DNA from: Botryllus schlosseri
Taxonomy: Eukaryota > Chordata > Ascidiacea > Stolidobranchia > Styelidae
Assembly: GCA_000444245.1 (NCBI GenBank)
Contig: ATSW01007441.1
Span: 1 to 26,806 of the forward strand
DNA: 26,806 bases
Direction of reading: 5' to 3'
The stretch's first letter is position 1. The number at the start of each line of letters is the position of its first letter. Under the pieces are notes generated by a model that saw only the letters and a program-made list of their open reading frames with translations, was not told where the DNA came from and did not search any database. A program made the translations under genes and the position numbers. Shown here piece after piece: positions 19,331-26,806 of this stretch.

Positions 19331-20006
19331 GGTCGGATAATTATGGTTTTACGCTGAATTTGACCGTACGTCCGCCGGTTGAGCACCCCTGGCCTAATCG
19401 AAATAAGGGTGAACATTTCAGCAAGGCTGCAACGTATAGGAAATTCTAAATACGAATCAGGGCTCGAGGTTACCGGACTACCATCTAACACAGTGGTTCG
19501 CAATCTCGACCCTCGAGACTCCCTGGCTGCGCAATCATGTATTCTGCGCTATTATTAAGCTTGCCGCAGGAAGCACCAATTCGAAATATCTTCCTCGAGA
19601 ATCATTATAGACATATATGGCAAGCTGAACACATGCTAACTCCACCCGGTTCTACTCAAAAAGGAAATAATAAGTCCATTACCAACGTTAAATGAGAAAC
19701 ATTTGCTAATGACATCACAAAAGGAATATAATTTACAAGCTGCATACAGTTGATATGAACATTGTACGATATTGCACATCCAGTAAACCTGTTCTGAAGC
19801 ATAAAATACTGACGTAGTTATTGTGATAGCTATAGTCATCGTCTCATCGGTTCGTAATAATGCGGATCTGGTACACCCCAGTACACACCATCCGAGTGGT
19901 ACACCCTTTCAAAATTATGGTACACCCTGGGGTGTACGAAACACCCGGTTGAAGAGCACTGGCGCAAACTATTTACCTCATGCCTGAGTAAGATTCTCTT
20001 ACAATA
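19331..20006. other. Stretch with single transposon-like ends, no gene
   Basis: On the minus strand CAGGGGTGCTCAACCGGCGG begins at 19391, and CAGTGCTCTTCAACCGGGTG begins at 19961, followed by three GGTGTAC motifs (down to about 19870). Both resemble Charlie-like hAT termini, but no partner ends were identified. CAGTGGTTCGCAATC at 19492 is a further weak candidate on the + strand. No supported coding frame. Confidence 0.4.
19870..19961 (-). mobile_element. One-ended hAT terminus with GGTGTAC repeats
   Basis: Minus-strand terminus CAGTGCTCTTCAACCGGGTG at 19961, followed by repeated GGGTGTAC blocks. The opposite end was not found. Confidence 0.4.
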
Positions 20007-21198
20007 TAGGATTACCATATTTTGGAAATCTGAAAAGAGGACACTTTGTCAAAATTTTCAGATTTGCAATACCGGGTGAAAATCATGAAATATAATGGTA
20101 AATTTTTCCCACTTCGTCGTCGGTTAACTAAAAATGTAGTCAAGAAAGCTACTCAAGTAGAAGTAGAAGCAGCGACGAAAAAATCTACCCAAATACGAGC
20201 CGAAGTACTTCTTTCATAAGCCACCTAAAACTGCTTGAAGTAGAAGTAGAATTGACTGACTTTAAATCTACTCAAGTAATTAGGTAGTTGTGAAAACGAT
20301 CGTAATTCGTTCGTATGGACTGTCAAAAGCTGCAAATGGAGCTATGCGGAAGGTGTAGAGAGCTTGATTCATATTGATGCATCCCTGGAGGTGTCATTTT
20401 TTGCCAGAATAAGCAGACGTCCTCATCATAGGATGTAAATGATACTATTAATATGGAAATGTGATGGTAATTCTTTGTTTACTCGAACACCCAGTTTTAG
20501 AGAATATCATGGTATGGCGCCCTCCCCCATATTATAAGGCCCCTAGTTCAGTCGAAGAGCAATATGGAGAAGTTGTGTCGGATACGGCTTTAACACGTTA
20601 CGCGATTAGTATACGTTAATTAAAAATATGGCAGATCGTAAAAATGCCATAAAGTCCATAGCTTTATTTTCGGAAAATATAAGACATTACTGCACTTGCT
20701 TTTATACTTCATCGTGTATGTTTCCAGACAATAGAACTGAAACATTAAACATCAGCAGTTTCAGCAGTTTCGAACGTTATGGGGGTCATACTTACTGTGA
20801 TGAAATATTTGATATAGGCGACAATGCCTTGTGAACGGAACCACGCTCCCGGTATCTAAATTATATTCAGCGATCATATATGTCACTCCATATCTACTGT
20901 GCGCAAAGCACAACGGAAATTCTTGGTATTACATGTCTTATATGAAAATTAAATGTTGGTACTACGTGAAAACAGCCCCGAAATTCCTTAGGCTATCTTT
21001 CTTATTGGGGGATTAAACTACTTCTACTTGACAAACTGAAAGTAGCGAAAAGTAAGTAAGTACTTCACAAAATATTACGAAGTAGAAGAAGTAGCGAAAG
21101 AAAGATCTACTCGAGTAAGTACCCGAAGTAGAGTAAAACTACTTGAGTACTTCTAAAAAGTAGAACTACTTCGTTACTGACCACCTCTGGCAACCCTA
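20007..21198. mobile_element. hAT remnant (TAGGATTACCAT end) invaded by a second hAT
   Basis: The left end TAGGATTACCAT with nearby AAGAGGACA resembles the element at 15081-15430. The right end GGCAACCCTA at about 21189-21198 could be its partner, with the element 20115-21189 inserted almost at that terminus. The 8-mers outside (TTACAATA and CTATTTGT) do not match, so the pairing is uncertain and the two ends may belong to different copies. Confidence 0.4.
20115..21189 (-). mobile_element. hAT element of the CAGAGGTGG family, reversed copy
   Basis: The right end GTTACTGACCACCTCTG is the complement of the left end at 2504. Subterminal GAAGTAGAAGTAG and TACTCAAGTAG repeats are present at both sides. 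The middle (for example TTCGTTCGTATGGACTGTCAAAAG near 20310 and the CATATTATAAGGCCCC block near 20529) matches the complement of 3355-3600. The left terminus is worn and no target duplication was found. Short + frames at 20628-20834 and 20831-21016 lie in non-coding element sequence. Confidence 0.85.
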
Positions 21199-21589
21199 CT
21201 ATTTGTTTTCAGCAAATCCTAAACGTTTAGGGGACTCAGGAGTTTAGCTGAACACTAACATCTAATCGGCGGCCATCAACCGTCGACTAGTCTAATTCAA
21301 TCGAAGGCTCTATATATAACAAAGTTTTGTATAGGTAACTCGTAAGTAACGTGGTATATTCGGTGATAGTAAACCGTGCATTTCTCATCTTGGCAACGAG
21401 TGGCTGCCAATTCTTTCATGACGCATCTATAGAACGCCCCTTTACTGCAATTAATTGTAGATTGATCGATTCTGAACGACCTATCGCAAGTTTTCATCTG
21501 CCTATTGCAGTGGAGCGTACCTACCACGGCGTTGGACTAGTTTCCTGAGAATCAAGTATCGAAAACGGTGGCAGCTGCATATTGCACAA
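21199..21589. other. Spacer, nothing recognised
   Basis: Holds a perfect 14-bp palindrome CCTAAACGTTTAGG (21218-21231) and two opposed frames (21351-21548 and 21297-21527) with no recognised domain. Confidence 0.4.
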
Positions 21590-21740
21590 TGATTCAATTC
21601 AATTCAATTTATTGCTAATATTTTCATCATTTCAATACACCACAAGACTGCGATACATTGAAAGATAGAAAGGTGTCGAAACGACATGGACTCACCTGGC
21701 CTAGGCGATGTTAAAAAGGAGGCATGCACACTTTATGAAA
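21590..21740 (-). mobile_element. Retroelement 3' tail, copy 2
   Basis: The minus-strand 3' end is a (GAATT)-like tail (complement of 21592-21610). The preceding segment matches 17377-17490 (CAATACACCAC, TGCGA, AAAGATAGAAAGG, GTCGAAACGA). The tail is better preserved than in copy 1. No open frame was found on its 5' side, so it is strongly truncated. CR1/L2-like LINE or a dependent SINE. Confidence 0.6.
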
Positions 21741-21846
21741 AGTAAAAGAGGATGATATAAAAGGACAGGTGACAAAAAGGTGGCATGTGTCGGAAGGCTT
21801 GATCGATGTGTGAAACATTAACCCACCTTGCCTCACGCGTGGTGAG

Positions 21847-22440
21847 TAGGGCTGGTCACAATGATTCGAGTACTCGAATCTGAATCAAGTATTAATTTTA
21901 ATGATTCGAGTCGAGTAGTAAAAGACGATTTTTTCGAGTATTGAAATTATACGCTCCTCGTCACTGAACGTAATTTATCAACGAGAATTCTAGTTTCGAT
22001 ACTAATCTTCACTGTTGAAGCCTTGAAACTTTGATTGGCTGTATCGTAACATACAAAACATATACAATTGAATATAGTATATTCATTATTCATATCGAAA
22101 TGAACCCGAATATTGTCGGCTGACACTCGTCAGGGGTAATCGTCAGCAACTAGTAGAGAATCGGAAAGAGCATTGTATATCAACAATCGTAGCACAAAAT
22201 ATGACGTCACCAGCATGAAATGAGATCTCAAATAAGAGAACGTTCACTGTACTATTTTAAGATGGCACACGAACTCCCTTTGTAGACAAAGCTTAGGCTG
22301 ATGTATTTTGATAAAGGTCGACTCCAGGGCACACAGATGAAAGTGTGAGCGGCCCCTCCCGATGACGCGAAATCTGTCGTCTCGATAATTTTTCGCACAA
22401 GCGGGGTTATCCAGCATATTTTGCCAATTTGCCAATGGCC
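21847..22440 (+). mobile_element. hAT copy of the TAGGGCTGG family, right end lost
   Basis: The left end TAGGGCTGGTCACAATG is followed by the perfect palindrome GATTCGAGTACTCGAATC (21863-21880) and the family's left arm to about 22070. From about 22090 to 22400 the sequence is the complement of the body of the copy at 11754 (near 12060-12380). No right terminus was seen: the copy runs directly into the Penelope-like element on its right, so its right end is lost or displaced. Confidence 0.75.
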
Positions 22441-23765
22441 CAATTTATGGCCTCTGAACGCTCAGTGTCGAGCTTGAGCGGATGAGTCCAGGGTGAGCTT
22501 TTCACTCAGCGTGATGAACGTTTTCTGATAAATATAGGAACAAGCTGGTTTATGCGTTCGTGCAAACGCTTCGACGTTCTTCCTACGTATAGCCACAATC
22601 ACATAGTGGCACTTATATTCGTACACTACATTAGTCTGTTGAAGTGCAGGAAGCACGTCTTTACGTGTTGAAGGGAGCAGTTGCGTTGTCGTAAAAATCA
22701 CGTAAGTTTTCACTGTGTGGTAACACTCTGACCGCGGAAATCAATTGTTTTTTAAATCGAGTGGAAATAGGACCAATCCAAGGTAGATGGCTATAAACAA
22801 TTAAACATCTTCGGTTGTTCGTTCGGTGGGGTCTGTTGACGTTTTTGCGCTGAATTGCGGTAATTCCCTCTTTATGCCGCGGTGTTGATGACGTGTTCAG
22901 GGTAACCGTTATCAAATGAGATTTTGCGGATGTTGTCAAGTTCTAAACTCAGTTTGTTACCCGAACATATCATCAACGCTCTATGCACGAGGGTGCCTAT
23001 GAGGTTGATTTTTCTGCGTCGAGGACTAAATGAATTCCAACGAAGGTTCAAAGCCCGAATGTCGGTTTCCTGAAGACAGATATTTCAAATTGGTTGGTAT
23101 TGTGCTTTTCGACTAAAACGTCCAATGAGTTATTGCGTTCTTTTTCGATTGTGAATCGCAGGGCTGGGTGAAGCGAGTTTAAGCAAATGAGAAATTGATC
23201 ACACTCCGATGTATTCCTGAATATGACAAATGTATCATCTGCAACAATGGTTTGATGGACTCACGCTGGGAGAGAAGCTCGCACACGTAATATCCTACGA
23301 AAATGTTAGCAAAAATAGGTCCCAAGTCCATGGCTACGCCGTCATATAACATCGTTAAAGCTAAATTCAACGGATCAACATGCAACCTGCAAGACTTCAA
23401 CGAAAACATTGCGCGGTAATGGTGCTGGTGGTTGCACCTTGCCGCCGTAAAGCGCGTGGGCACAAATATCAATAGTCTCTAGTAGCGGAGCGTTCAATAG
23501 CGAGAGTGAACGAATCGCGAACACATTCCGTGCCGTACAATTCACGAACAAGTTCCAAGATGTCAATAAGCCATTTTGCCAGCTCCTACCATTTCTATAC
23601 AAACGCGGAAATTTCATACGCAATGACATTTGTATTGAACGACAGTCGGCATGTAAGAAGTGTGCGTAGTAACTATGGGTCTGCCTTCTTTTTTCATTCA
23701 ATTTCAAGGGAAAAAGTTTCAAACATCCTCTATTTAGGCCTAATACTTTGCAATTGCGGTTCAAA
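22440..23765 (-). mobile_element. Broken Penelope-like retroelement
   Basis: Minus-strand reading shows, in order, the upstream reverse-transcriptase segment with PLPRNVFVEVLQ (near 23400), the GVAM...LGPIFANIFVGYY motif (near 23310), a DDTFVIFRN catalytic block (near 23235), FRKPTF and RRKINLIGTLVHRAL (near 23060-22990), DNGYPEHVIN (near 22905), the LPWIGPIS thumb segment (near 22785) and an NVVYEYKC start of a GIY-YIG-type endonuclease (near 22610). This order is specific to Penelope-like elements. It is an old, broken copy with several interruptions, truncated at its 5' end and without recognised terminal repeats. Its 5' side lies just left of the first coding exon of the Ig gene. Confidence 0.85.
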
Positions 23766-23800
23766 GCTCAGCTTCTATTTCAGGATTTGTTCTGGACATT

Positions 23801-23888
23801 ATGGCCTTTAAGGCACCGATTGGCATACTTCTTACTGCGTTGATGTTCCTTGTCTCCGATATTTCGGCAGTGTCTTATCGACTAAAAG
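23801..23888 (+). CDS. Ig gene exon 1: signal peptide
   Basis: The ATG lies in a good start context (A at -3, G at +4). Translation MAFKAPIGILLTALMFLVSD, then ISAVSYRLK. A hydrophobic core of about 12 residues (IGILLTALMFLV) is followed by a polar stretch, with likely cleavage after DISA. The donor is AAAAG|GTTTGC at 23889, phase 1; it has the AG|GT core but is otherwise weak. The frame continues open to 24019 if unspliced, so a single-exon reading cannot be excluded. An acceptor-like CTATTTCAG ends at 23783, which suggests a spliced 5' untranslated region. Confidence 0.5.
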
Positions 23889-26806
23889 GTTTGCCAACCT
23901 CGATCGTTCTTATCATATTTGTATTGTCGAAATGTAGGCCTATTTACAAACTCAAGTTGCCTGTTCGCTCTCGCAAGAGTAAACTTAACTGGACATTGGT
24001 TCGCGACCTGTTTGGTTAGGTGGAGTCCTTCGGCCTATATTAAAACCGAAATTCATAAGAAAAAGCTGCCGGATGACTAACAATAAGGTCACATGTCCCG
24101 TTAGCGCGCGTCTGCTTCAAAGATTTAGGATCGGCTGCGCGAGTGACCCCGTGTTGCCGATTCTCGCTTGTGGGGAGCCGTTGGTTCCACGTTAATTATT
24201 CCGTACAATAGGCATCCACATATTAAGAACTTATGTAATCAGAGTCGATGACGATTATCTGATGATAAATGAGCTGATGCTTTGTCTAACTCAATAGCAA
24301 CTATACATACCACCAAATGCAATTTCATCCATTCCAATATTTATCTGCGGGTCTATTACTAAGAAATTGTTAACAATTTCAGACGGGAGACAAGAAGTTG
24401 CTTTGCAAAGGTAAGTACGGTACGAGTACTTTTAAACGTTGCTGTATCTGGAGTTGACGTTGTGTTCGATTTATCTTACGCGAACGCTCTTTAGCATTCG
24501 CTCCCGTCAGTTATGAACTTGTTGGACAAAGATGAATGTTTCATAATTTCATATCATTCTGCCATGCTCAACTATAGATGGTGTCACGATTACCAATTGT
24601 AATAAGCCTGGACGCGTCTGACCGCATAGATCATAAATCTGTGAAGAATAGCTAGCGGAGAATGAATTCTGAGGGATGCGATAACGTGGATCTGCCAATG
24701 ATCTATCGAATCCAGCACTATCTATGTTCAAGGCGCGTAGAGAGAGGGAGAGAGGGAGAGAGGGTCTTTATTTTCATCCAACCAAAATACATAACAAACG
24801 GCAGTGATGATGGTACAGAAAATATGCATGCACACTATTCGGTATTAGATAGGAATGATCGATAAGACCGTGAAGGTCATCTGGTCTGATCACACCAGCA
24901 TCAAACAGGTACACTTGACTCTGAACAGTCTGGCTGTAAAAATGTTTACTTAAAAAAGGAAAATAGTAAAAATTAAATGATGGTAGCAAATGATCAATGA
25001 AGTAATGTCTGGGCGAGGTAGGGCAACAGTGTTAGTAGTATAACGACAGGAGGTGATCAAGTAGGTCTTTTTTGAATCTATTATAAGGCAATTCACGGAT
25101 ATGTGGTGGTAATGCATTCCAGATGATAGGTCCCGAGTAGTCGAAGATCTCTTAGTTAGGTTGCTATTGGGTGGGGGTAAGTAGATATTTCCCTTTGACG
25201 AGGATCTCGCCTAATGGGAATGGACATTTTTAGCAGGTAAGAAAAAGTCATCAAACACAGGAGGCAGACTATTAGAAAAATATTTGTGAACAAGTTTTGA
25301 TACTTCGAAGCGATATAGTTCATCAACTCGCAAAATTCGATGCTTACGGTAGTAAGGCGATAAATTGGTACGTAAAGGTACAGATGAGATCAGCCGTATC
25401 GCACGGTTTCGCAGGGTTCGAATTCTGCACAAAAATGTTGTGGATGCATTTCCCCATACTGCGATTCCATATTGCAGATGAGAGTGGAAAAGAGAGAAGT
25501 AGATGGTTCGTAGTACTGATCTGGAAACCAAAGATTGCAGACGGGTCATTATTCCCACACACCGAGCTAGTTTTGATATTGTGCATTCAATATGCTGCTT
25601 CCAAGACAATTTGGAATCAATAGTGACGGCGAGATATTTTGCTGAGTCACATATGGAGATTTGTTTATGATTGATGTTCACAGTGAAATTATGATTGGCA
25701 TTATTTAAAACGAGGGAACGAAATTGGGGAAACAAAGAAGATGTATAACTAATGCGCGGATAAAAGTAGTAAAACCAAACCAGATGTTAGTATATGTGAC
25801 GGATTGCTTGTGTAGGCCTACTGTCACGAAACAGTTCTGTCTCGCACATTGGGTCTAGTCCTCACATCGCTAAGCACCCGAGATTTTAACTTAATAAGAA
25901 ATGACCGCCCATGTATCCGACCGAACTTAACGAGGTCGAAAAACTAATCTTGAGTGAATTTGTGTATATTCAGTAACAAACAACAAAGACGTACATCGCG
26001 ATGAAAGGTATCAGGTCTACTTCACAACCACAACATTACTTTGGCGCCACTTATCCACGCGCCCTGTTAGAATTCGTTCTTTATGCGGGATGTATATCCA
26101 TAGTCCTGAACTAAAGAAAACTAGATATTTTAATTCGATTGAGTTTTTGCTTTGCAGTAATAGTACGTCGAATGAGAGAAAGACTGCTCTAGCAATAAAA
26201 GGCGATGATGTAGTACTGAAATGCGTATTCGACGTTTACGGATGGTCGACAATCCAATGGTAAACTAACGATCATATGGTCAAAATTACTGTCGCATAGT
26301 ATATAGTCCATTTCACCTACAGGGTAAAGTCCACACGTGAAGACATATCAGAAACCGTACTGCCAGACAGCGTGATTAATTCTACTGGTGGTAGCGTTTC
26401 AATCGCCACTCTGCAGAACACCACGGAATCAGACGAAGGGAATTATAGCTGCATACTAACAACTCTTCGAAGTGGTTCGGTTTCATACAACTTTGAACTG
26501 GCGGTTAAAGGTAATATAATATTCCGAAGTGACTCAAGCAGTTTATGAGCTTATAATTTTGTGTAAAATATGCTAAATATCTTCATTTTCCATTTTCGTC
26601 CACGAGATAGTCCGCGGTATATGTAAGGCTGGTTTAAAACATGTTTCGTTGTTGCTGTTTTAGCCATGACCAGTGACCACCTGCATGTGAGAAAAAACAT
26701 TAAAATTACAATATTTGGCTCATTTGAATGCATGTACGATTGTACGGTAGGGCTCTTCAAAAATGACTTTTTTTCTCAAATCGTACTGGCTACTTGATAA
26801 AATTGT
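23801..26806 (+). CDS. Split gene for an immunoglobulin-domain protein (partial, right end open)
   Basis: The inferred gene model joins exons 23801-23888, 24383-24410, 26158-26259 and 26323-26510, possibly followed by one starting at 26664. Splice phases agree at every junction (1, 2, 2, 1), and the joined frame is open. The product starts with a signal peptide, has a short linker rich in polar residues, and then one Ig fold with both cysteines, the central tryptophan and the DEGNYSC motif. There are about four N-glycosylation sequons (two NST, NTT, NYS), which suits an extracellular protein, either secreted or the outer part of a receptor. Ligand and pathway are unknown. No membrane segment is visible before the window ends. 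A LINE sits antisense in intron 3, and a 5' untranslated exon may begin at 23784. Sure of the Ig domain, less sure of exons 1 and 2. Confidence 0.7.
24087..24180 (+). other. tRNA-like block (degenerate SINE head or tRNA pseudogene)
   Basis: GTTAGCGCGCGTCT (24099-24112) resembles the D-arm/A-box part of tRNA-headed SINEs, and GTGTTGCCGATTCTCGC (24153-24169) resembles a B box (GGTTCGAATCCCGC type) with a small insertion. Spacing is compatible with a tRNA having a long variable arm. The cloverleaf cannot be closed by eye, so an intact tRNA gene is unlikely. It lies in intron 1 of the Ig gene model. Confidence 0.3.
24383..24410 (+). CDS. Ig gene exon 2: 28-nt microexon
   Basis: Bounded by a TACTAAG branch-point match (about 24357-24363), the acceptor ACAATTTCAG, and a near-ideal donor CAAAG|GTAAGTACG. 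Entered in phase 1 from exon 1, it reads D-G-R-Q-E-V-A-L-Q and leaves in phase 2, as required by exon 3. The strength of both splice sites and the phase fit are the evidence; the exon is too short for homology. Confidence 0.5.
24739..24764. repeat. GA-rich simple repeat (LINE tail)
   Basis: Near-perfect GAGAGAGG units. Its position at the 3' end of the LINE indicates an expanded retroelement tail; the fragment at 5855 has a shorter GAGAGTGAGATAGAG at the same place. Confidence 0.8.
25211..25735 (-). CDS. LINE reverse transcriptase, C-terminal part (partial)
   Basis: An open frame of about 174 codons, but the native start is absent. It carries the segment that follows the catalytic YxDD region in Jockey/CR1-like elements: KYLAVTIDSKLSWKQHI, then LQSLVSRSVLRTIYFSLFHS, HLQYGIAVWGN, RNRAIRLISSVPLRTN and HRILRVDELYRFEVSKLVHK. 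This corresponds to the reverse transcriptase thumb and C-terminal domain, used in target-primed reverse transcription in the nucleus. The catalytic core and endonuclease are missing, so it is inactive. A mid-length uninterrupted frame suggests moderate age. Frames overlapping it on either strand (25297-25623, 25344-25586) are shadows. Confidence 0.8.
   Translation of the reverse strand: MFPQFRSLVLNNANHNFTVNINHKQISICDSAKYLAVTIDSKLSWKQHIECTISKLARCVGIMTRLQSLVSRSVLRTIYFSLFHSHLQYGIAVWGNASTTFLCRIRTLRNRAIRLISSVPLRTNLSPYYRKHRILRVDELYRFEVSKLVHKYFSNSLPPVFDDFFLPAKNVHSH
25791..26157 (+). other. Remainder of intron 3 of the Ig gene
   Basis: No further repeat or frame recognised. It ends with a pyrimidine-rich tract and the acceptor used by exon 3. 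A TGTAGGCCTACTG motif lies at about 25811-25823. Confidence 0.45.
26158..26259 (+). CDS. Ig gene exon 3: first half of the Ig domain
   Basis: Acceptor GTTTTTGCTTTGCAG ends at 26157. Entered in phase 2, it reads NSTSNERKTALAIKGDDVVL, then KCVFDVYGWSTIQ, and ends within the tryptophan codon (TG|G). It provides the B-strand cysteine (VLKC) and the C-strand tryptophan 12 residues later, the standard Ig spacing. Donor AATG|GTAAAC. The intron inside the Ig fold is a feature of many cell-adhesion-type Ig domains. Confidence 0.75.
26323..26510 (+). CDS. Ig gene exon 4: second half of the Ig domain
   Basis: The 63-nt intron ends CACCTACAG at 26322. The first base completes the split tryptophan, then 62 open codons follow: VKSTREDISETVLPDS, VSIATLQNTTES, then DEGNYSC (the F-strand D-x-G-x-Y-x-C signature) and SVSYNFELAVK (G strand). 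The two Ig cysteines lie about 55 residues apart, fitting an I-set or C2-like domain. Donor TTAAAG|GTAATA, phase 1, the usual phase at Ig domain borders, so another domain or a stalk exon should follow. Confidence 0.8.
26664..26746 (+). CDS. Possible Ig gene exon 5
   Basis: The acceptor TTGTTGCTGTTTTAG ends at 26663. Read in phase 1, as exon 4 requires, the frame is open: A-M-T-S-D-H-L-H-V-R-K-N-I-K-I-T-I-F-G-S, then FECMYDCT. A donor-like ACG|GTAGGG follows at 26747; without it the frame stays open to TGA at about 26796. The FECMYDC stretch could be the start of a second Ig-like domain, but this is weak. Confidence 0.3.

Larger units (their letters stand above)
24738..25790 (-). mobile_element. 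5'-truncated LINE inside an intron of the Ig gene
   Basis: The minus-strand order is the end of a reverse-transcriptase frame (25735 to 25211), then about 450 bp of 3' untranslated sequence, then a CT-rich tail (complement of the GAGAGAGGGAG run at 24739-24764). The 3' end matches the fragment at 5855-6015, so two copies of the family are in this window. The 5' limit is approximate, because another frame reads KTNIWFGF-like residues up to about 25790. No target duplication was identified. Antisense to the gene and lying in intron 3. Confidence 0.8.

Noticed and set aside
20628-21016. Two adjacent + frames of 68 and 61 codons as a small gene pair
   Set aside because: They lie inside the reversed CAGAGGTGG-family hAT copy, and the matching region of the other copy does not keep the frames.
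24087-24180. Functional tRNA gene
   Set aside because: A and B boxes are only partly matched and no closed cloverleaf with an acceptor stem could be drawn.

Overview
This is eukaryotic, metazoan-type DNA: AT-rich, intron-bearing, with low gene density and a heavy load of transposon copies. The species cannot be read from the window. Short introns (one of 63 bp), compact transposons and the recurring TAGGCCTAC-type motif (near 5619, 5760, 13801 and 25813) would suit an invertebrate deuterostome such as a tunicate. That is only an inference.

The one good host gene lies at the right edge on the + strand (23801 to beyond 26806). It is a split gene for a secreted or membrane immunoglobulin-domain protein. 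A signal-peptide exon (23801-23888), a 28-nt microexon (24383-24410) and two exons that together encode one Ig domain (26158-26259 and 26323-26510) join with matching splice phases. A possible further exon starts at 26664. Its third intron carries an antisense LINE remnant, and the first coding exon sits just downstream of a broken Penelope-like retroelement.

The rest is mostly a transposon graveyard dominated by hAT-superfamily DNA transposons, nearly all non-autonomous. Seven copies have terminal inverted repeats and an 8-bp target-site duplication readable from the sequence: 2504-3786, 6428-7284, 8841-9317, 9775-11583, 9952-11272, 15883-16682 and 18596-19322. An eighth, 15081-15430, has a 7/8 duplication. 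Further one-ended or degraded hAT pieces lie at 3855, 11754, 13600-14480, 17664, 19391, 19961, 20007-21198 and 21847. A three-level nest occupies 9775-11583: hAT, then a second hAT inside it, then a 5'-truncated I-type LINE inside that, each with a perfect target-site duplication.

Other repeats are two tRNA-derived SINE copies (16860-17130 and 18310-18570), a doubtful tRNA-like block (24087-24180), two copies of one LINE 3' end (5855-6015 and 24738-25790), two copies of another retroelement tail (17377-17490 and 21590-21740), and several short tandem repeats. Two possible host exons outside the Ig gene (7461-7682 and 14825-14947) are listed with low confidence. No rRNA gene, CRISPR array or convincing intact tRNA gene was seen. 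I did not find a clearly new system. The best candidates for follow-up are the Ig gene and the recombination traces between hAT copies.
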